A stretch of 64,000 nt of DNA from Bifidobacterium boum (GTDB lineage: Bacteria; Actinomycetota; Actinomycetes; Actinomycetales; Bifidobacteriaceae): positions 248,001 through 312,000 of the forward strand of contig NZ_JGYQ01000016.1 in NCBI RefSeq assembly GCF_000741535.1, written 5' to 3'. Positions 48,973 through 58,135 of the stretch are shown here, in pieces (the first letter of the stretch is position 1; every line of letters starts with the position of its first letter). Under the pieces are notes generated by a model, which saw nothing but the letters and a program-made list of their open reading frames with translations, was not told the origin of the DNA and did no database searches. The translations under genes and the position numbers were made by a program.

Positions 48973-51121
48973 CGCCACTTCCATGCCCGGCGATGCCGAC
49001 AACCGCGCTTGTACCGAAGACACGCTCATGGATGCGCTGATGGCGGCCAACAATCCGATGGCCTTGTTCGGCAATAGCCAACCCGCTGCTTCGGCAGCCG
49101 AAGATACGGATGACACCGGCGATGCCGACGATACCGGCAATCATGCCAGCCGGTTCGATGCGGACGCATTCCTCACCGGACTCGATGCCATCTACACGGC
49201 TCATCGGGCCGGCCAAGACGCGGACGCCTACCTGCAGCAGGCCATGACCGATGCCGAAAACGCCGGCGATGACGCCGGACTGCTCACCGTGCTCAACGAA
49301 ACCATGGGATTCTACCGTTCCCAAGGCCGGCACGAAGAAAACCAGTGGATTGTGCAGCGGGCGCTGGAGCTCGGCTTGCGCATGGGACTGACCGGCAGTG
49401 AAGCGTGGACGACGACGCTGATCAACGCCGCCACTGCGATGCGTGCCGCACACCATTACGACCAGGCCGCGGACCTGTACCGTCAAGCCCTCGACAGCGC
49501 GGCCGCCACGTACGGCCCGCATGACCGGCGTTTGGCTGCCTTGCACAACAATCTGTCCATGCTGTACAGCGAAACCGGCCACCCGGACAAAGCGCATGAC
49601 GAACTCACGCAGGCGATGGCCATCCTCAACGATTCGGGAGCCGACCCGCACACTGATCCCGATATCGCATCCACCGATGTCAATCTTGCGCTTGTCGAAC
49701 TGGATCTGTGGCATGAAGCCCGCAATCGCGAAGCCGCCGGCGGCGACGCAGGACAAGCGCAGACTTCAGCCGGGCTGCTTGACCAAGCCCATGAACATGC
49801 CCAGCACGCGCTCAGTGTCTATCGCCACGGCAATTTGACGCATAGCGCGCATTACGCGTCGGCGTTGGCGGGGGCCGCGCAAGTGCAGTTCACGCGAGGA
49901 GCGTTCGCGGATGCGGTCATGCTGTACCGCAAAGCACTCGATGTGATCGCCGAATGTTACGGCACCGACACCGACTATTACCGGACCACCAGCGACAATC
50001 TGCAAGCGGCCGAAGACGCGATGGCGCAACAGGCGAAGCAGTCCGGCACGTCGAGCGATATCACGGATACCGCAACAACCACTGCGTTCTCTGACGCATC
50101 GGCCGTCGGCGATGATTTGAGCCCCGACATCACCGGGCTGGCGCTGGCCAAACGCATGTGGCTTGAATACGGCAAACCTATGATTGCCGAACGATACCCG
50201 CACTATCAGGGGCGTATCGCCGCCGGATTGGTCGGGCACGGTTCCGAATGCTATGGGTTCGACGACAACCTGTCACACGACCATGATTTCGGTCCGGGAT
50301 TCTGTCTGTGGCTCACGGACGAGGATTACGCGCAGATCGGCGAACGTTTGCAAGCCGATTATGATGCGTTGCCGACACGATTCCTCGGGTTCGGGCCGCG
50401 CCAATCCACGCCGCGCACGCAGGGCGACGGCAGGCGGGTCGGTGTGTTCCGGATCGGTGATTTCTTCGAATCCCTGACCGGATATCGGCAGGCTCCCGCG
50501 GCTGACCGGCCGCACGAGTGGCTCATGTTGGATGAGGCGACACTCGCTGCGGCAACCAACGGCCAGGTGTTCGCCGACCCGTTAGGGGCGTTTTCCAAGA
50601 CGCGGCAAGGCTTCAAGCTGATGCCTGACGACGTGCGGTTGTCGTTGATTTCACGGCGCCTGGGCATGATCAGCCAAGCGGGACAATACAATCTGCCGCG
50701 GATGTTGCGTCGCGGTGACAGCAGTGCGGCATGGATGTCGGTCAGCATGTTCGCAGATGCCGTGTCATCACTGGTGTTTTTGATCAATACGCCGGCGTCC
50801 GCCGGGTATGCGCCGTATTACAAGTGGCGTTTTGCCGCGTTGCGTCGTCTGAGCGCCCGTATGGGGACGCGGCTCGCCGGCGTGTGCGGCAAGGTGGAGC
50901 AGGTGCTGCGGCTTGCCGGCGTCGCTTGTTACGGCGAAAGCGGGCAGGCGCATGACGCCGCCACGGCTATGGACGCGTTGATCGATGCCATATGTGCGGA
51001 TATTGTCGCCGAACTCAAGCGTGAAGGCCTGACCGACAGCGACGAACGGTTCCTGGAATGGCAACGGCCGTACGTCGAAGCGCATATCGCCGACGATGCC
51101 GCCTGCCTGCATAGTCTGTAG
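48938..51121 (+). CDS. TPR and DUF4037 (nucleotidyltransferase-like) protein
   Basis: A 727-residue cytosolic protein. Residues 1-75 are Asp/Ala-rich and likely disordered. Residues 75-370 form tetratricopeptide-type helices (AADLYRQALDSAAATYGPHD, AVMLYRKALDVIAECYGTD). Residues 410-727 are DUF4037: LAKRMWLEYGKPMIAERYP, then LVGHGSECYGFDDNLSHDHDFGPGF (about 432-455), which looks like the GSx...DxD motif of polymerase-beta nucleotidyltransferases. The start overlaps the DUF2207 remnant by 35 nt, and DUF4125 follows 158 nt on. Function unknown; DUF4037 and DUF4125 genes are often neighbours in other Gram-positive bacteria. Confidence 0.8.
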   Translation: MTNRNNPTPGRDATSMPGDADNRACTEDTLMDALMAANNPMALFGNSQPAASAAEDTDDTGDADDTGNHASRFDADAFLTGLDAIYTAHRAGQDADAYLQQAMTDAENAGDDAGLLTVLNETMGFYRSQGRHEENQWIVQRALELGLRMGLTGSEAWTTTLINAATAMRAAHHYDQAADLYRQALDSAAATYGPHDRRLAALHNNLSMLYSETGHPDKAHDELTQAMAILNDSGADPHTDPDIASTDVNLALVELDLWHEARNREAAGGDAGQAQTSAGLLDQAHEHAQHALSVYRHGNLTHSAHYASALAGAAQVQFTRGAFADAVMLYRKALDVIAECYGTDTDYYRTTSDNLQAAEDAMAQQAKQSGTSSDITDTATTTAFSDASAVGDDLSPDITGLALAKRMWLEYGKPMIAERYPHYQGRIAAGLVGHGSECYGFDDNLSHDHDFGPGFCLWLTDEDYAQIGERLQADYDALPTRFLGFGPRQSTPRTQGDGRRVGVFRIGDFFESLTGYRQAPAADRPHEWLMLDEATLAAATNGQVFADPLGAFSKTRQGFKLMPDDVRLSLISRRLGMISQAGQYNLPRMLRRGDSSAAWMSVSMFADAVSSLVFLINTPASAGYAPYYKWRFAALRRLSARMGTRLAGVCGKVEQVLRLAGVACYGESGQAHDAATAMDALIDAICADIVAELKREGLTDSDERFLEWQRPYVEAHIADDAACLHSL

Positions 51122-51279
51122 AGCCTCCCGCTGTACACCACGCATATCACGCCGACGCGGCAGGCTTACCGCACCGGCGTGGGATTCGCAGTAGCGCTGG
51201 CGGCGAATCAGCCTGCATACGGCAGGACTGGCGTGCCTATCATGGCAGATGTTCCGCGTCGTCAAGGAAAGAAGGTTTC

Positions 51280-51933
51280 ATGCCCCAGGAGTTGCCGATG
51301 GTTCCGGTTCGCACCGACGATCCGCTGCTTGAAACAGTGATCCGTCTGGAATGGGATCAGTTCCAGCACACGGATAATGAAGGCGGGCGTGCGGCATGCC
51401 AAGGCAATTGGCCGATGTTCCATGAGATGCGATTAAGCCAGTTCCTGACCTGGACCCCGGCGCTATTGGCGAGCTACGAGAACGATCTGCGGCAGGCGGA
51501 CCGTACCGGGCGCAATCTGGTGACTGAAAAATACGCACGGATGATGGCTTCCACAGCCCCGGATATCTACCGCGAGCGCATCGAACCGTATATTCCCCGC
51601 CTGTCTGAGGATAGGATCGCCCGGCAGGAGCGGGTGATCGCCCGACAGGTCGCGTGGGCGCGGGTGTTCGCTGAACGCTGGCCGGCGCTCGGCGGGGCGA
51701 TGCGCGTTCTCACCACTGCACAGGACACGCCGGAGCAGACTTCGTTCGAAACGTATCTGCGCGGCGAATTGGGCACGTATTCGGACGCCACGTTCGTCGA
51801 GTATGAGCGGTTGGTGGACGCGATTGCGGCGCAGGGAGGCAACCTGACCGAGCAGACCGTACGCAACACCGTGCGTCTGGCCGGATATGCGGGGCTTGAC
51901 GAAGCGCAGGCAGCACAACGCACGCAAGCGTAG
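51280..51933 (+). CDS. DUF4125 protein
   Basis: A 217-residue, mainly helical protein. The family core is clear: LLETVIRLEWDQFQHTDNEGGRAACQ, WPMFHEMRLSQFLTWTPALLASYENDL and GRNLVTEKYARMMASTAPDIY (together about 15-95). The rest is helical and charged. GAAGG lies five nt before the ATG. It follows the TPR-DUF4037 gene; the pair is likely functionally linked. I see no HEPN R-x4-6-H motif. The function is unknown. Confidence 0.85.
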   Translation: MPQELPMVPVRTDDPLLETVIRLEWDQFQHTDNEGGRAACQGNWPMFHEMRLSQFLTWTPALLASYENDLRQADRTGRNLVTEKYARMMASTAPDIYRERIEPYIPRLSEDRIARQERVIARQVAWARVFAERWPALGGAMRVLTTAQDTPEQTSFETYLRGELGTYSDATFVEYERLVDAIAAQGGNLTEQTVRNTVRLAGYAGLDEAQAAQRTQA

Positions 51934-52027
51934 AATCACAGCGCGTGCGGATACCGGACCGACAGGCAACGGCGGCGGCATGACACCGGCACACACCACG
52001 AGATACAAGCGAGATACAAGGCTGACT

Positions 52028-53728
52028 ATGGGCATTCATACACAGGCGAAACATGACAGTACCGCTACGACGGAGGCTACGGGCGAGCAGAACAGTCAGC
52101 GGCGCCGAATCAGGACCGTCGAAAGCGTGGCACTCATCATACTCATCATCCTGGCTGCTCTGGGTTCCCATATCGGCGCAGATTGGCGGGTGCAACCGTA
52201 TACGAATCATGTGAACGTCAGCTCACCCGATACCGCGATCGCGGCGAAAGGCCTGTCCACTGCGCAAGAGGGCACATACAAGGTCAAAACCACGAAACTG
52301 AAGATCGCACTCACTGATACGGTCAGCGTGAACGCGATCCTGCGCGAACCGGTCGGCGCCCCCGGCAAGCGTCCGGCATGCCTGTTCGTGCATGGCGCCG
52401 GCACCGGCAAAGCGTCTGAAGTGTATGGCGACATCGCTCCGGCGATGGCGTCCGCCGGCATCGTCACCTTGGTACCGGATAAGCGACTCGACAACTATTC
52501 GTGGACGAGCCGCGACTATCAGGTGATGGCCCGGGACTATCTGACCTCATGGCGGATGCTGGCCGGACAGAAGCATGTCAACCCGTCGCAGGTCGGTGTG
52601 TACGCGGAATCCGAAGGCACGTGGATTGCAAGCGTGATGGCCAAACAGCAGCCGCGTATCGCGTTCATGATCCTCACTTCCCCACCCGTGGTGCCCGGAC
52701 GCGACCAAATGGCGATGGCGGCGACCTCGTATGCAACGATCGCGGGCGCACCGCAAAGCGTCGTTGACGAACTGCCGACGCTGATCAGCCTTGATTTTTC
52801 GCTGATCGGATTGAAATACGCGGATTTCCCGGCCGCACGATATTACTCGGCGCTCACCATGCCGCTGCTCATCAATTACGGGACGATTGACCCGGCCATG
52901 CCGATCGAGCAGGGGGCACGCACGCTGGCTGACGCGGCCAAACGCAACGGGAACACGAACGTGACGGTACGCTACTATCCGACCAACCATCAGATGCGTA
53001 CCGGCTCGTCCCTGTCACTGCCAGGCCTGCCGTTGGAACGGCATTACACGCATGATCTCGAAAATTGGACGAATGCGGTCGCCTCGGGCGCCAGCACTGC
53101 AGACTGGACGACGCCACTGATTGCGGGAAGCCAACCGCATCAACGGTTCACAGCCCCTCGCGGCACGCGGTCCGGTCTCATCGGCTCTGTAGCGCAGGCG
53201 TTGGCCTTGATGGCAGCGCAAATCCTGTGCATCCTCGCCGCCGTGGTCGGGGCGATTGTACTGTGGGTTAGCGGACGGCTGCGTGGAAGGCGGATGCAAG
53301 CGCCCGTGCATGCATCCGATGGGGCAGCGATCAACGCGCCGACGGATGCGATACCGACCGAAAACCGGTCATCCGCCGACGCACCACGGTTCGGGCGTCG
53401 TATCGCCGCGATACTTACCGCCTGTGTCACGCTCCCCTTGCTGACTGCCGGCGGATTGGGCTGGTATTTGGCCACGCTCGGGAAAGCGGCGTTGTCATTG
53501 TCCAATCGTGCCGGCGTACTGCGACCAGGCTGGACCATCCTGCAAATCGGTGCTGCAGTCTGTCTGCTACTGCTGTTCGTCCTGGTTACGATGGTGGTGC
53601 ATCATATCCGCCGGTACCCCAACGAACCGTCCATCGCAACCGGTACCGGTCATATCATCGTCGCCGTGCTCGCCATCGCCGCGTTGGTGCTGTCCATCAT
53701 CGTGTTCATGTTCTGGGGTCTGAGATAG
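52028..53728 (+). CDS. Membrane-anchored alpha/beta hydrolase
   Basis: A 566-residue protein with one N-terminal TM (about 35-55), an external hydrolase domain (about 60-370) and three C-terminal TMs (about 385-415, 465-490, 505-565). The triad is visible: Ser in VGVYAESEGTWIAS (about 197), Asp in NYGTIDPAMPIEQ and His in YPTNHQMRTGS. CLFVHGAGTGKASEVYG is the oxyanion region. A dipeptidyl-peptidase or esterase-like role is possible, but the substrate is unknown. ATG 52028 has AAGG six nt upstream. It lies 94 nt after DUF4125. Confidence 0.82.
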   Translation: MGIHTQAKHDSTATTEATGEQNSQRRRIRTVESVALIILIILAALGSHIGADWRVQPYTNHVNVSSPDTAIAAKGLSTAQEGTYKVKTTKLKIALTDTVSVNAILREPVGAPGKRPACLFVHGAGTGKASEVYGDIAPAMASAGIVTLVPDKRLDNYSWTSRDYQVMARDYLTSWRMLAGQKHVNPSQVGVYAESEGTWIASVMAKQQPRIAFMILTSPPVVPGRDQMAMAATSYATIAGAPQSVVDELPTLISLDFSLIGLKYADFPAARYYSALTMPLLINYGTIDPAMPIEQGARTLADAAKRNGNTNVTVRYYPTNHQMRTGSSLSLPGLPLERHYTHDLENWTNAVASGASTADWTTPLIAGSQPHQRFTAPRGTRSGLIGSVAQALALMAAQILCILAAVVGAIVLWVSGRLRGRRMQAPVHASDGAAINAPTDAIPTENRSSADAPRFGRRIAAILTACVTLPLLTAGGLGWYLATLGKAALSLSNRAGVLRPGWTILQIGAAVCLLLLFVLVTMVVHHIRRYPNEPSIATGTGHIIVAVLAIAALVLSIIVFMFWGLR

Positions 53729-53740
53729 GCCCTCTCCCAG

Positions 53741-53840
53741 CTTCTGCCGACGCTCAGCGGCATGTCAGCGTCAGCAGACGCAGAATCACAACCCTCTACC
53801 GACGCTGAGTATAGGGTCAGCATCGGCAGGGGCAGAGAGC
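53741..53840. repeat. Two GCCGACGCT-type hairpins after the hydrolase gene
   Basis: Hairpin A: TTCTGCCGACGCT (from 53742) with AGCGTCAGCAGA (about 53767-53778), one mismatch. Hairpin B: CTCTACCGACGCTGA (from 53794) with TCAGCATCGGCAGGG (from 53817). Their stems resemble the terminator at 12162. Confidence 0.65.
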
Positions 53841-53922
53841 GGTGCCGGGAATGACGGGAGCGTAGACAGACGGTGGTTGAAATAGCCGACTGTCTACGCT
53901 CGCAACAGCACAGCAAGGTAAC

Positions 53923-54648
53923 TCAATGAGTGGCGTCCGCTGACTTGTCGCGGTCGCGGCGGGCGCTGGCGGTAGCGTTGACGATAGCCCAGACGATGGC
54001 GATGACGACCAATGCCACACCGACCACACCGATACTCACCGCTGCGACAACCCACGGGTCAACCGCGCCAAACGGCCAGTTCGGCACCATTCCCGCCATG
54101 ATGATCGCCGCCACACCAAGTACGACCAGCAGTGCGCCAAGCACCACCGTACCGGTGGAGACACCGCTGGGTGCCGGCGTGTGAATCACCGCCGGCGCCG
54201 AAGACGCCGCCGCGACCGGACCGGCCTGAGCACCCGTATACATGGGCACGGTGTTGTCGCCAAGCGGATGCGCCTGTCGTGGTTCCTCGCCGGCGGCCTG
54301 CCGTTGGCGTGCCAGTTCATCAAGCGGAATATCAGTCCGCGGGACGGCGGGACGGACGGATGGAGTCTGCGCGTCCGACGAAGCCGCATCCGGTGCCGCA
54401 GCTGAAGCCGCCTGCGGCATGACCGTCGTATCTCCCGGCGCTTGCGCATCCTGTTGTGAAGCGGCCTGTGGGATGACTTCCGTATCCGCGTTCCGTGGCA
54501 TCATCATCGTGTCAGCAGTCGCCTCGGCGGGTTCCCGCAGCGTCGCCTGTGGCATCACCGCCGTGTTCGCCGGCCGTTCAGCCGCGTCAACCTGTTGCAT
54601 GGCTACGGTTTCGACCTTGTCCTGATCCGAATTGTTGACTTCACTCAT
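53923..54648 (-). CDS. Two-TM protein with repeated Thr-x-Val-Met-Pro motifs
   Basis: A 241-residue protein. Residues 1-155 are disordered, Ala/Pro/Gln-rich and contain NTAVMPQA, DTMMMPRN, DTEVIPQA and DTTVMPQA, one every 20-25 residues. Residues 160-180 and 195-220 are TM helices, and a basic tail (ASARRDRDK) ends it. The start overlaps the PspC gene stop as ATGA, so it is the second gene of that operon. The T-x-V-M-P repeats look like Ser/Thr-kinase target sites with FHA-binding potential; this is an inference. Confidence 0.75.
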   Translation of the reverse strand: MSEVNNSDQDKVETVAMQQVDAAERPANTAVMPQATLREPAEATADTMMMPRNADTEVIPQAASQQDAQAPGDTTVMPQAASAAAPDAASSDAQTPSVRPAVPRTDIPLDELARQRQAAGEEPRQAHPLGDNTVPMYTGAQAGPVAAASSAPAVIHTPAPSGVSTGTVVLGALLVVLGVAAIIMAGMVPNWPFGAVDPWVVAAVSIGVVGVALVVIAIVWAIVNATASARRDRDKSADATH

Positions 54649-56441
54649 TTCGTGGCCTCTTTCTTGGTGGTGTCATCGTAGATGCGGACGTATCCCTTAC
54701 CGTTGCCGCCGTATGCCACGCTGACTTTCGCCTGGATGGTTGACGCTTTGATACGCAGTTCCGGACCGGTCACGATATCGGTGGGTGAATCATCAAAGTC
54801 ATCGAAATCGTCGGAATCCTCGTCATCGTCATCCATGTCCGCGTCGTCATCAGCGCTATTGCCTTTCGCTTTGCCGGAATCTTTTGTCTTTGCGGGCGGA
54901 TTGGCGACATGGCCTTCCTGATTCAGCGACGCATCGTAGCCGAAGTACGCGCCGGCATCGGCGCCCACCTGGGCGAACGTCGAATCGTACAGCAGGTATT
55001 CCCCGCCGACGCTGTAGCGCTGGAATCCTCCCATCGTCTCAAACGCGTACGTGCAATACTTCGGCAGTTTCATCTGCACTTGCACGTTGCTCGCGACCAT
55101 CCGATACGTGCCGGTCGGACAGTACGACAGGTACTGATGCTCAATATCAGTCATCTTGTGTGTGCCATACCGTTTGCCGTAGTCGCTCAAATCGATGGTC
55201 ACCTTGTCGCCAGAATAGCTGTCGCCGACAAAGTAGACGCCATCGGTCAGCTGTTTGAGTGTCGCCTTGTCCGCGCTCAACGTCATCGAGCCATTGACAT
55301 CAACCCTCTCATAGTGTTCCGCTTGCCGGTTGATATCAGCCAGGCAGTAACCGGTCGCTCCCGCGGTGAACATCATGACCATCGCGATGAACGCGGACAG
55401 CCACACCAGCGGATGCAAGCCGCCTGTCCTGCGCCCATGGATACCAAGAATGACCAGCAGCGCGCCGAGTGCAACGCACACGCATCCGATCCAGCCGGTC
55501 GCCGAAGCGACCATGCTCACCAGCTGAGGCTCACCATGATTGCGGTTCATATACCAGAACACCATGAGCGCCGCGGACAGCAACACCAGACCGAACGAAG
55601 CGAGAACGATCAGCGGTCCAGCAGGTTTGCGTCTCGCATGCACCACACGGGGTTGGGCGGGCGCTACCGAACGGGAGGAAGGCATCTCACCGTACCCGTT
55701 GTATTGCGGGTATGGTGACGGCTGCGCCGGTCGGGAAACCGGCTGCGGGCGGACAGGATTGCCCGGCATGGGGGCACCCGGCGTCGGCATGGGGGCCGCC
55801 ACCGGACGTTGCCGCCGGCCACGATACGACGTCGCGTTGAACATCACCAATACCAACGCGAACGCGAACAGCATCACCATGGCGGTGATATCCCACCGCC
55901 AACGCTCACTCATCAGCCAAGACATCGCCACACTGGCGACACAGAGCATGACGATCGGGGCGAACACCCACTGCCAGCCGTCGCCGCCGTGCAGAACATC
56001 TTCGGCGATGATATGCCCGTCGGCGCTGTCCGGCATCAGCAGCCATGCGAACACGTACGCGTATATGCCGAATCCTCCGCAGAACGCGAGCACAATCGCG
56101 ATGGCACGGACCAGCGCAGGACTCCAACCCAGCCGGTGGGCGATACCGGCGCACACGCCGCCGATATACCGGTCATCGGTACGAACCAGATCACTGCGCC
56201 TGATCCAACCGAAAAACACATCACGCCCGTCACGCTGATGCCGGTTGCGCGGCTCGGCCGGCCCGGACGAATACCATCCCGGCTGACCATTGGCCGTATT
56301 GTCATACTGATGTTGGCGATAGTCTTGCCCCGCACCGTTGGCACGCCCATCGGTGGGCTGCTGCGCCGACCGATTCGCGGCATCACCGCCGGACGGCTGG
56401 CCGGGCGTCGGCTTGTCTGATTGATCAACTGTATTGCTCAT
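54645..56441 (-). CDS. PspC-domain membrane protein
   Basis: A 598-residue envelope-stress protein. A Pro/Gln/Gly-rich start is followed by the PspC domain (about 80-140: VRTDDRYIGGVCAGIAHRLGWSPALVRAIAI...WLLMP), then several TM helices to about residue 370. The rest has a beta-rich segment and an Asp-rich stretch (ADDDADMDDDDEDSDDFDD, about 545-565). ATG 56441 is the likely start, in the same GGAAGCATGA context as the divergent kinase gene. It is first in a two-gene operon and lies opposite a PspC-kinase/regulator pair. Confidence 0.85.
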   Translation of the reverse strand: MSNTVDQSDKPTPGQPSGGDAANRSAQQPTDGRANGAGQDYRQHQYDNTANGQPGWYSSGPAEPRNRHQRDGRDVFFGWIRRSDLVRTDDRYIGGVCAGIAHRLGWSPALVRAIAIVLAFCGGFGIYAYVFAWLLMPDSADGHIIAEDVLHGGDGWQWVFAPIVMLCVASVAMSWLMSERWRWDITAMVMLFAFALVLVMFNATSYRGRRQRPVAAPMPTPGAPMPGNPVRPQPVSRPAQPSPYPQYNGYGEMPSSRSVAPAQPRVVHARRKPAGPLIVLASFGLVLLSAALMVFWYMNRNHGEPQLVSMVASATGWIGCVCVALGALLVILGIHGRRTGGLHPLVWLSAFIAMVMMFTAGATGYCLADINRQAEHYERVDVNGSMTLSADKATLKQLTDGVYFVGDSYSGDKVTIDLSDYGKRYGTHKMTDIEHQYLSYCPTGTYRMVASNVQVQMKLPKYCTYAFETMGGFQRYSVGGEYLLYDSTFAQVGADAGAYFGYDASLNQEGHVANPPAKTKDSGKAKGNSADDDADMDDDDEDSDDFDDFDDSPTDIVTGPELRIKASTIQAKVSVAYGGNGKGYVRIYDDTTKKEATK

Positions 56442-56554
56442 GCTTCCATTACAGCAATCCTCCACCGCTGAACGTATCGGGGAAACACCCGATTTATCCC
56501 TGAAAACAGGCTATGAACCCCCATCACCCATCTTCAGGGGCGCACAATGGAAGC
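56442..56554. promoter_or_regulatory. Divergent promoter region of the PspC locus
   Basis: A 113-nt gap separates the two start codons, so control elements for both operons must be here. TATGAA near 56510 is a possible -10 for the kinase operon. Autoregulation by the LuxR-type regulator is likely but no operator is clear. Confidence 0.4.
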
Positions 56555-58135
56555 ATGACATCTGCATCGAACGGGCCGCAACTGCCGCCCACAGCCCGGC
56601 CGACAGGCACCCGGCCGTATGGTGTCGCTGCGCCGCTCACCCCCGCGAAACTGCCATTGTTCAGACCGACATACGGCAGGATGCTCTGCGGGGTCTGCCG
56701 TGGCATCAGCCTGCATCTGGGCGTATCCGTATGGCTGGTGCGGCTCGTGTTCATCATCACCTCGTTCATTTTCGGCGCCGGCATCATCGCCTACATCTTC
56801 CTATGGCTGACCATACCGGTCGGCGATCCCGTGCTCGAAGCGCAACGACTGCGCCCCGTCAATCAAATCCCCCTGGCGAAAGGCAACGCCCCCTATCCCG
56901 CGCAGACGACGACGCCCCCGGCTTCCTACAGGCAACCCGCCGCCCCGCACGCCGGCGACACAACCGGGCAAACCGGCGCCATCCAGCCGGCAGCGTCCAG
57001 ACAAGGCACCGATGCCGGCACGGCAACACCGCACAACGCAGCGGCATCGCCAAGCCTTCACACACCAAGCGCAACCAACGCCGACAACCCCGATATGGAA
57101 CCATCCAGCGAAAGCCTGATGGACGTCATCCGGCGCGCACCCAAACCCGCCATCATCGCTTTGGCGGGCATCATCATGCTCATCATCAGCATCATCATGC
57201 TGCGTACGGGAGAAACCACCATGATCCTGCCAGCCATGATGACTGTCAGCGGCGTGCTCATCGCATGGCTACGATTCAACGAGCAGAGCAGCCAATGGCC
57301 GACCACCATCCTGGGTCTTGCCATCCTCGTCGCCGCATACTGCGTGGCGATCCTCCTGCAACCCGACGCCCCGCATCCACGCAGCACCATCATGCTCGCC
57401 GGCATCATCATGCTCATCGCCGCCGCACTCGCCGTCATCCCATGGATCATGTCACTGACACGCTCCCTCAGCACCGAACGCGCACTCAAAGAACGCGAAG
57501 AGGAACGCGCGGACATGACCGCGCACCTGCATGACGGCGTATTGCAAACGCTTGCACTCATCCAATTGCACAACACCGAGCCACAAACCGTGTTCACGCT
57601 CGCCCGACAGCAGGAACGCGAACTGCGCAACTGGTTGTATCAGGAACGCACGCCGCCCGACAAATCCGTAAGCACCGGCATCACAGACATCGCCGCCGAA
57701 GTCGAAGACGAGTCAGGCAAAGCGATCGAGGTGGTGACCGTCGGCGACGCGCAGCCATGCACCCAGACCGATGCGCTGCTGAACGCCACCCGTCAGGCGT
57801 TGGTCAACGCGGTCACGCACGGTGGAGAGCCGATTTCCGTGTACTGTGAAGCCGGAACGCACACGGTTGACGTCTATGTGCGCGACCACGGCAACGGTTT
57901 CGATGTGAACGCCATACCCGAAGGACGACTCGGCATCCGCGAATCCATCATCGGGCGTATCAAACGGCGCGGCGGAACGGTGCAAATTGTGTCCCGGCCG
58001 CATTGGGGCACCGAAGTACGCATGCACATGCCCATCGGCGGCACGGCGAATTCCGCCGGCACGCGCACGCATATCATGGACAACGCGGGAAACAGCCAAC
58101 ACGAACCATCAGGAACAGGAACCGAGGAGCAATGA
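56555..58135 (+). CDS. PspC-domain sensor histidine kinase (HisKA_3 type)
   Basis: A 526-residue kinase. A PspC domain lies near residues 35-95 (GRMLCGVCRGISLHLGVSVWLVRLVF), followed by a Pro/Ala/Thr-rich cytosolic linker and three TM pairs (about 195-310). The HisKA_3 box is MTAHLHDGVLQTLALIQ (about 325), and the ATPase domain has ALVNAVTHGG and VRDHGNGFDVN, with a short GRLGIRESI G-box. ATG 56555 is chosen over 56513. The stop overlaps the regulator start as ATGA. It is likely to sense envelope stress with the neighbouring PspC proteins. Confidence 0.88.
   Translation: MTSASNGPQLPPTARPTGTRPYGVAAPLTPAKLPLFRPTYGRMLCGVCRGISLHLGVSVWLVRLVFIITSFIFGAGIIAYIFLWLTIPVGDPVLEAQRLRPVNQIPLAKGNAPYPAQTTTPPASYRQPAAPHAGDTTGQTGAIQPAASRQGTDAGTATPHNAAASPSLHTPSATNADNPDMEPSSESLMDVIRRAPKPAIIALAGIIMLIISIIMLRTGETTMILPAMMTVSGVLIAWLRFNEQSSQWPTTILGLAILVAAYCVAILLQPDAPHPRSTIMLAGIIMLIAAALAVIPWIMSLTRSLSTERALKEREEERADMTAHLHDGVLQTLALIQLHNTEPQTVFTLARQQERELRNWLYQERTPPDKSVSTGITDIAAEVEDESGKAIEVVTVGDAQPCTQTDALLNATRQALVNAVTHGGEPISVYCEAGTHTVDVYVRDHGNGFDVNAIPEGRLGIRESIIGRIKRRGGTVQIVSRPHWGTEVRMHMPIGGTANSAGTRTHIMDNAGNSQHEPSGTGTEEQ

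Noticed and set aside
51280..51933. DUF4037-DUF4125 as a classical MNT-HEPN toxin-antitoxin pair
   Set aside because: The DUF4125 protein shows no R-x4-6-H motif, and DUF4037 is much larger than MNT antitoxins. Only a looser nucleotidyltransferase link is kept.
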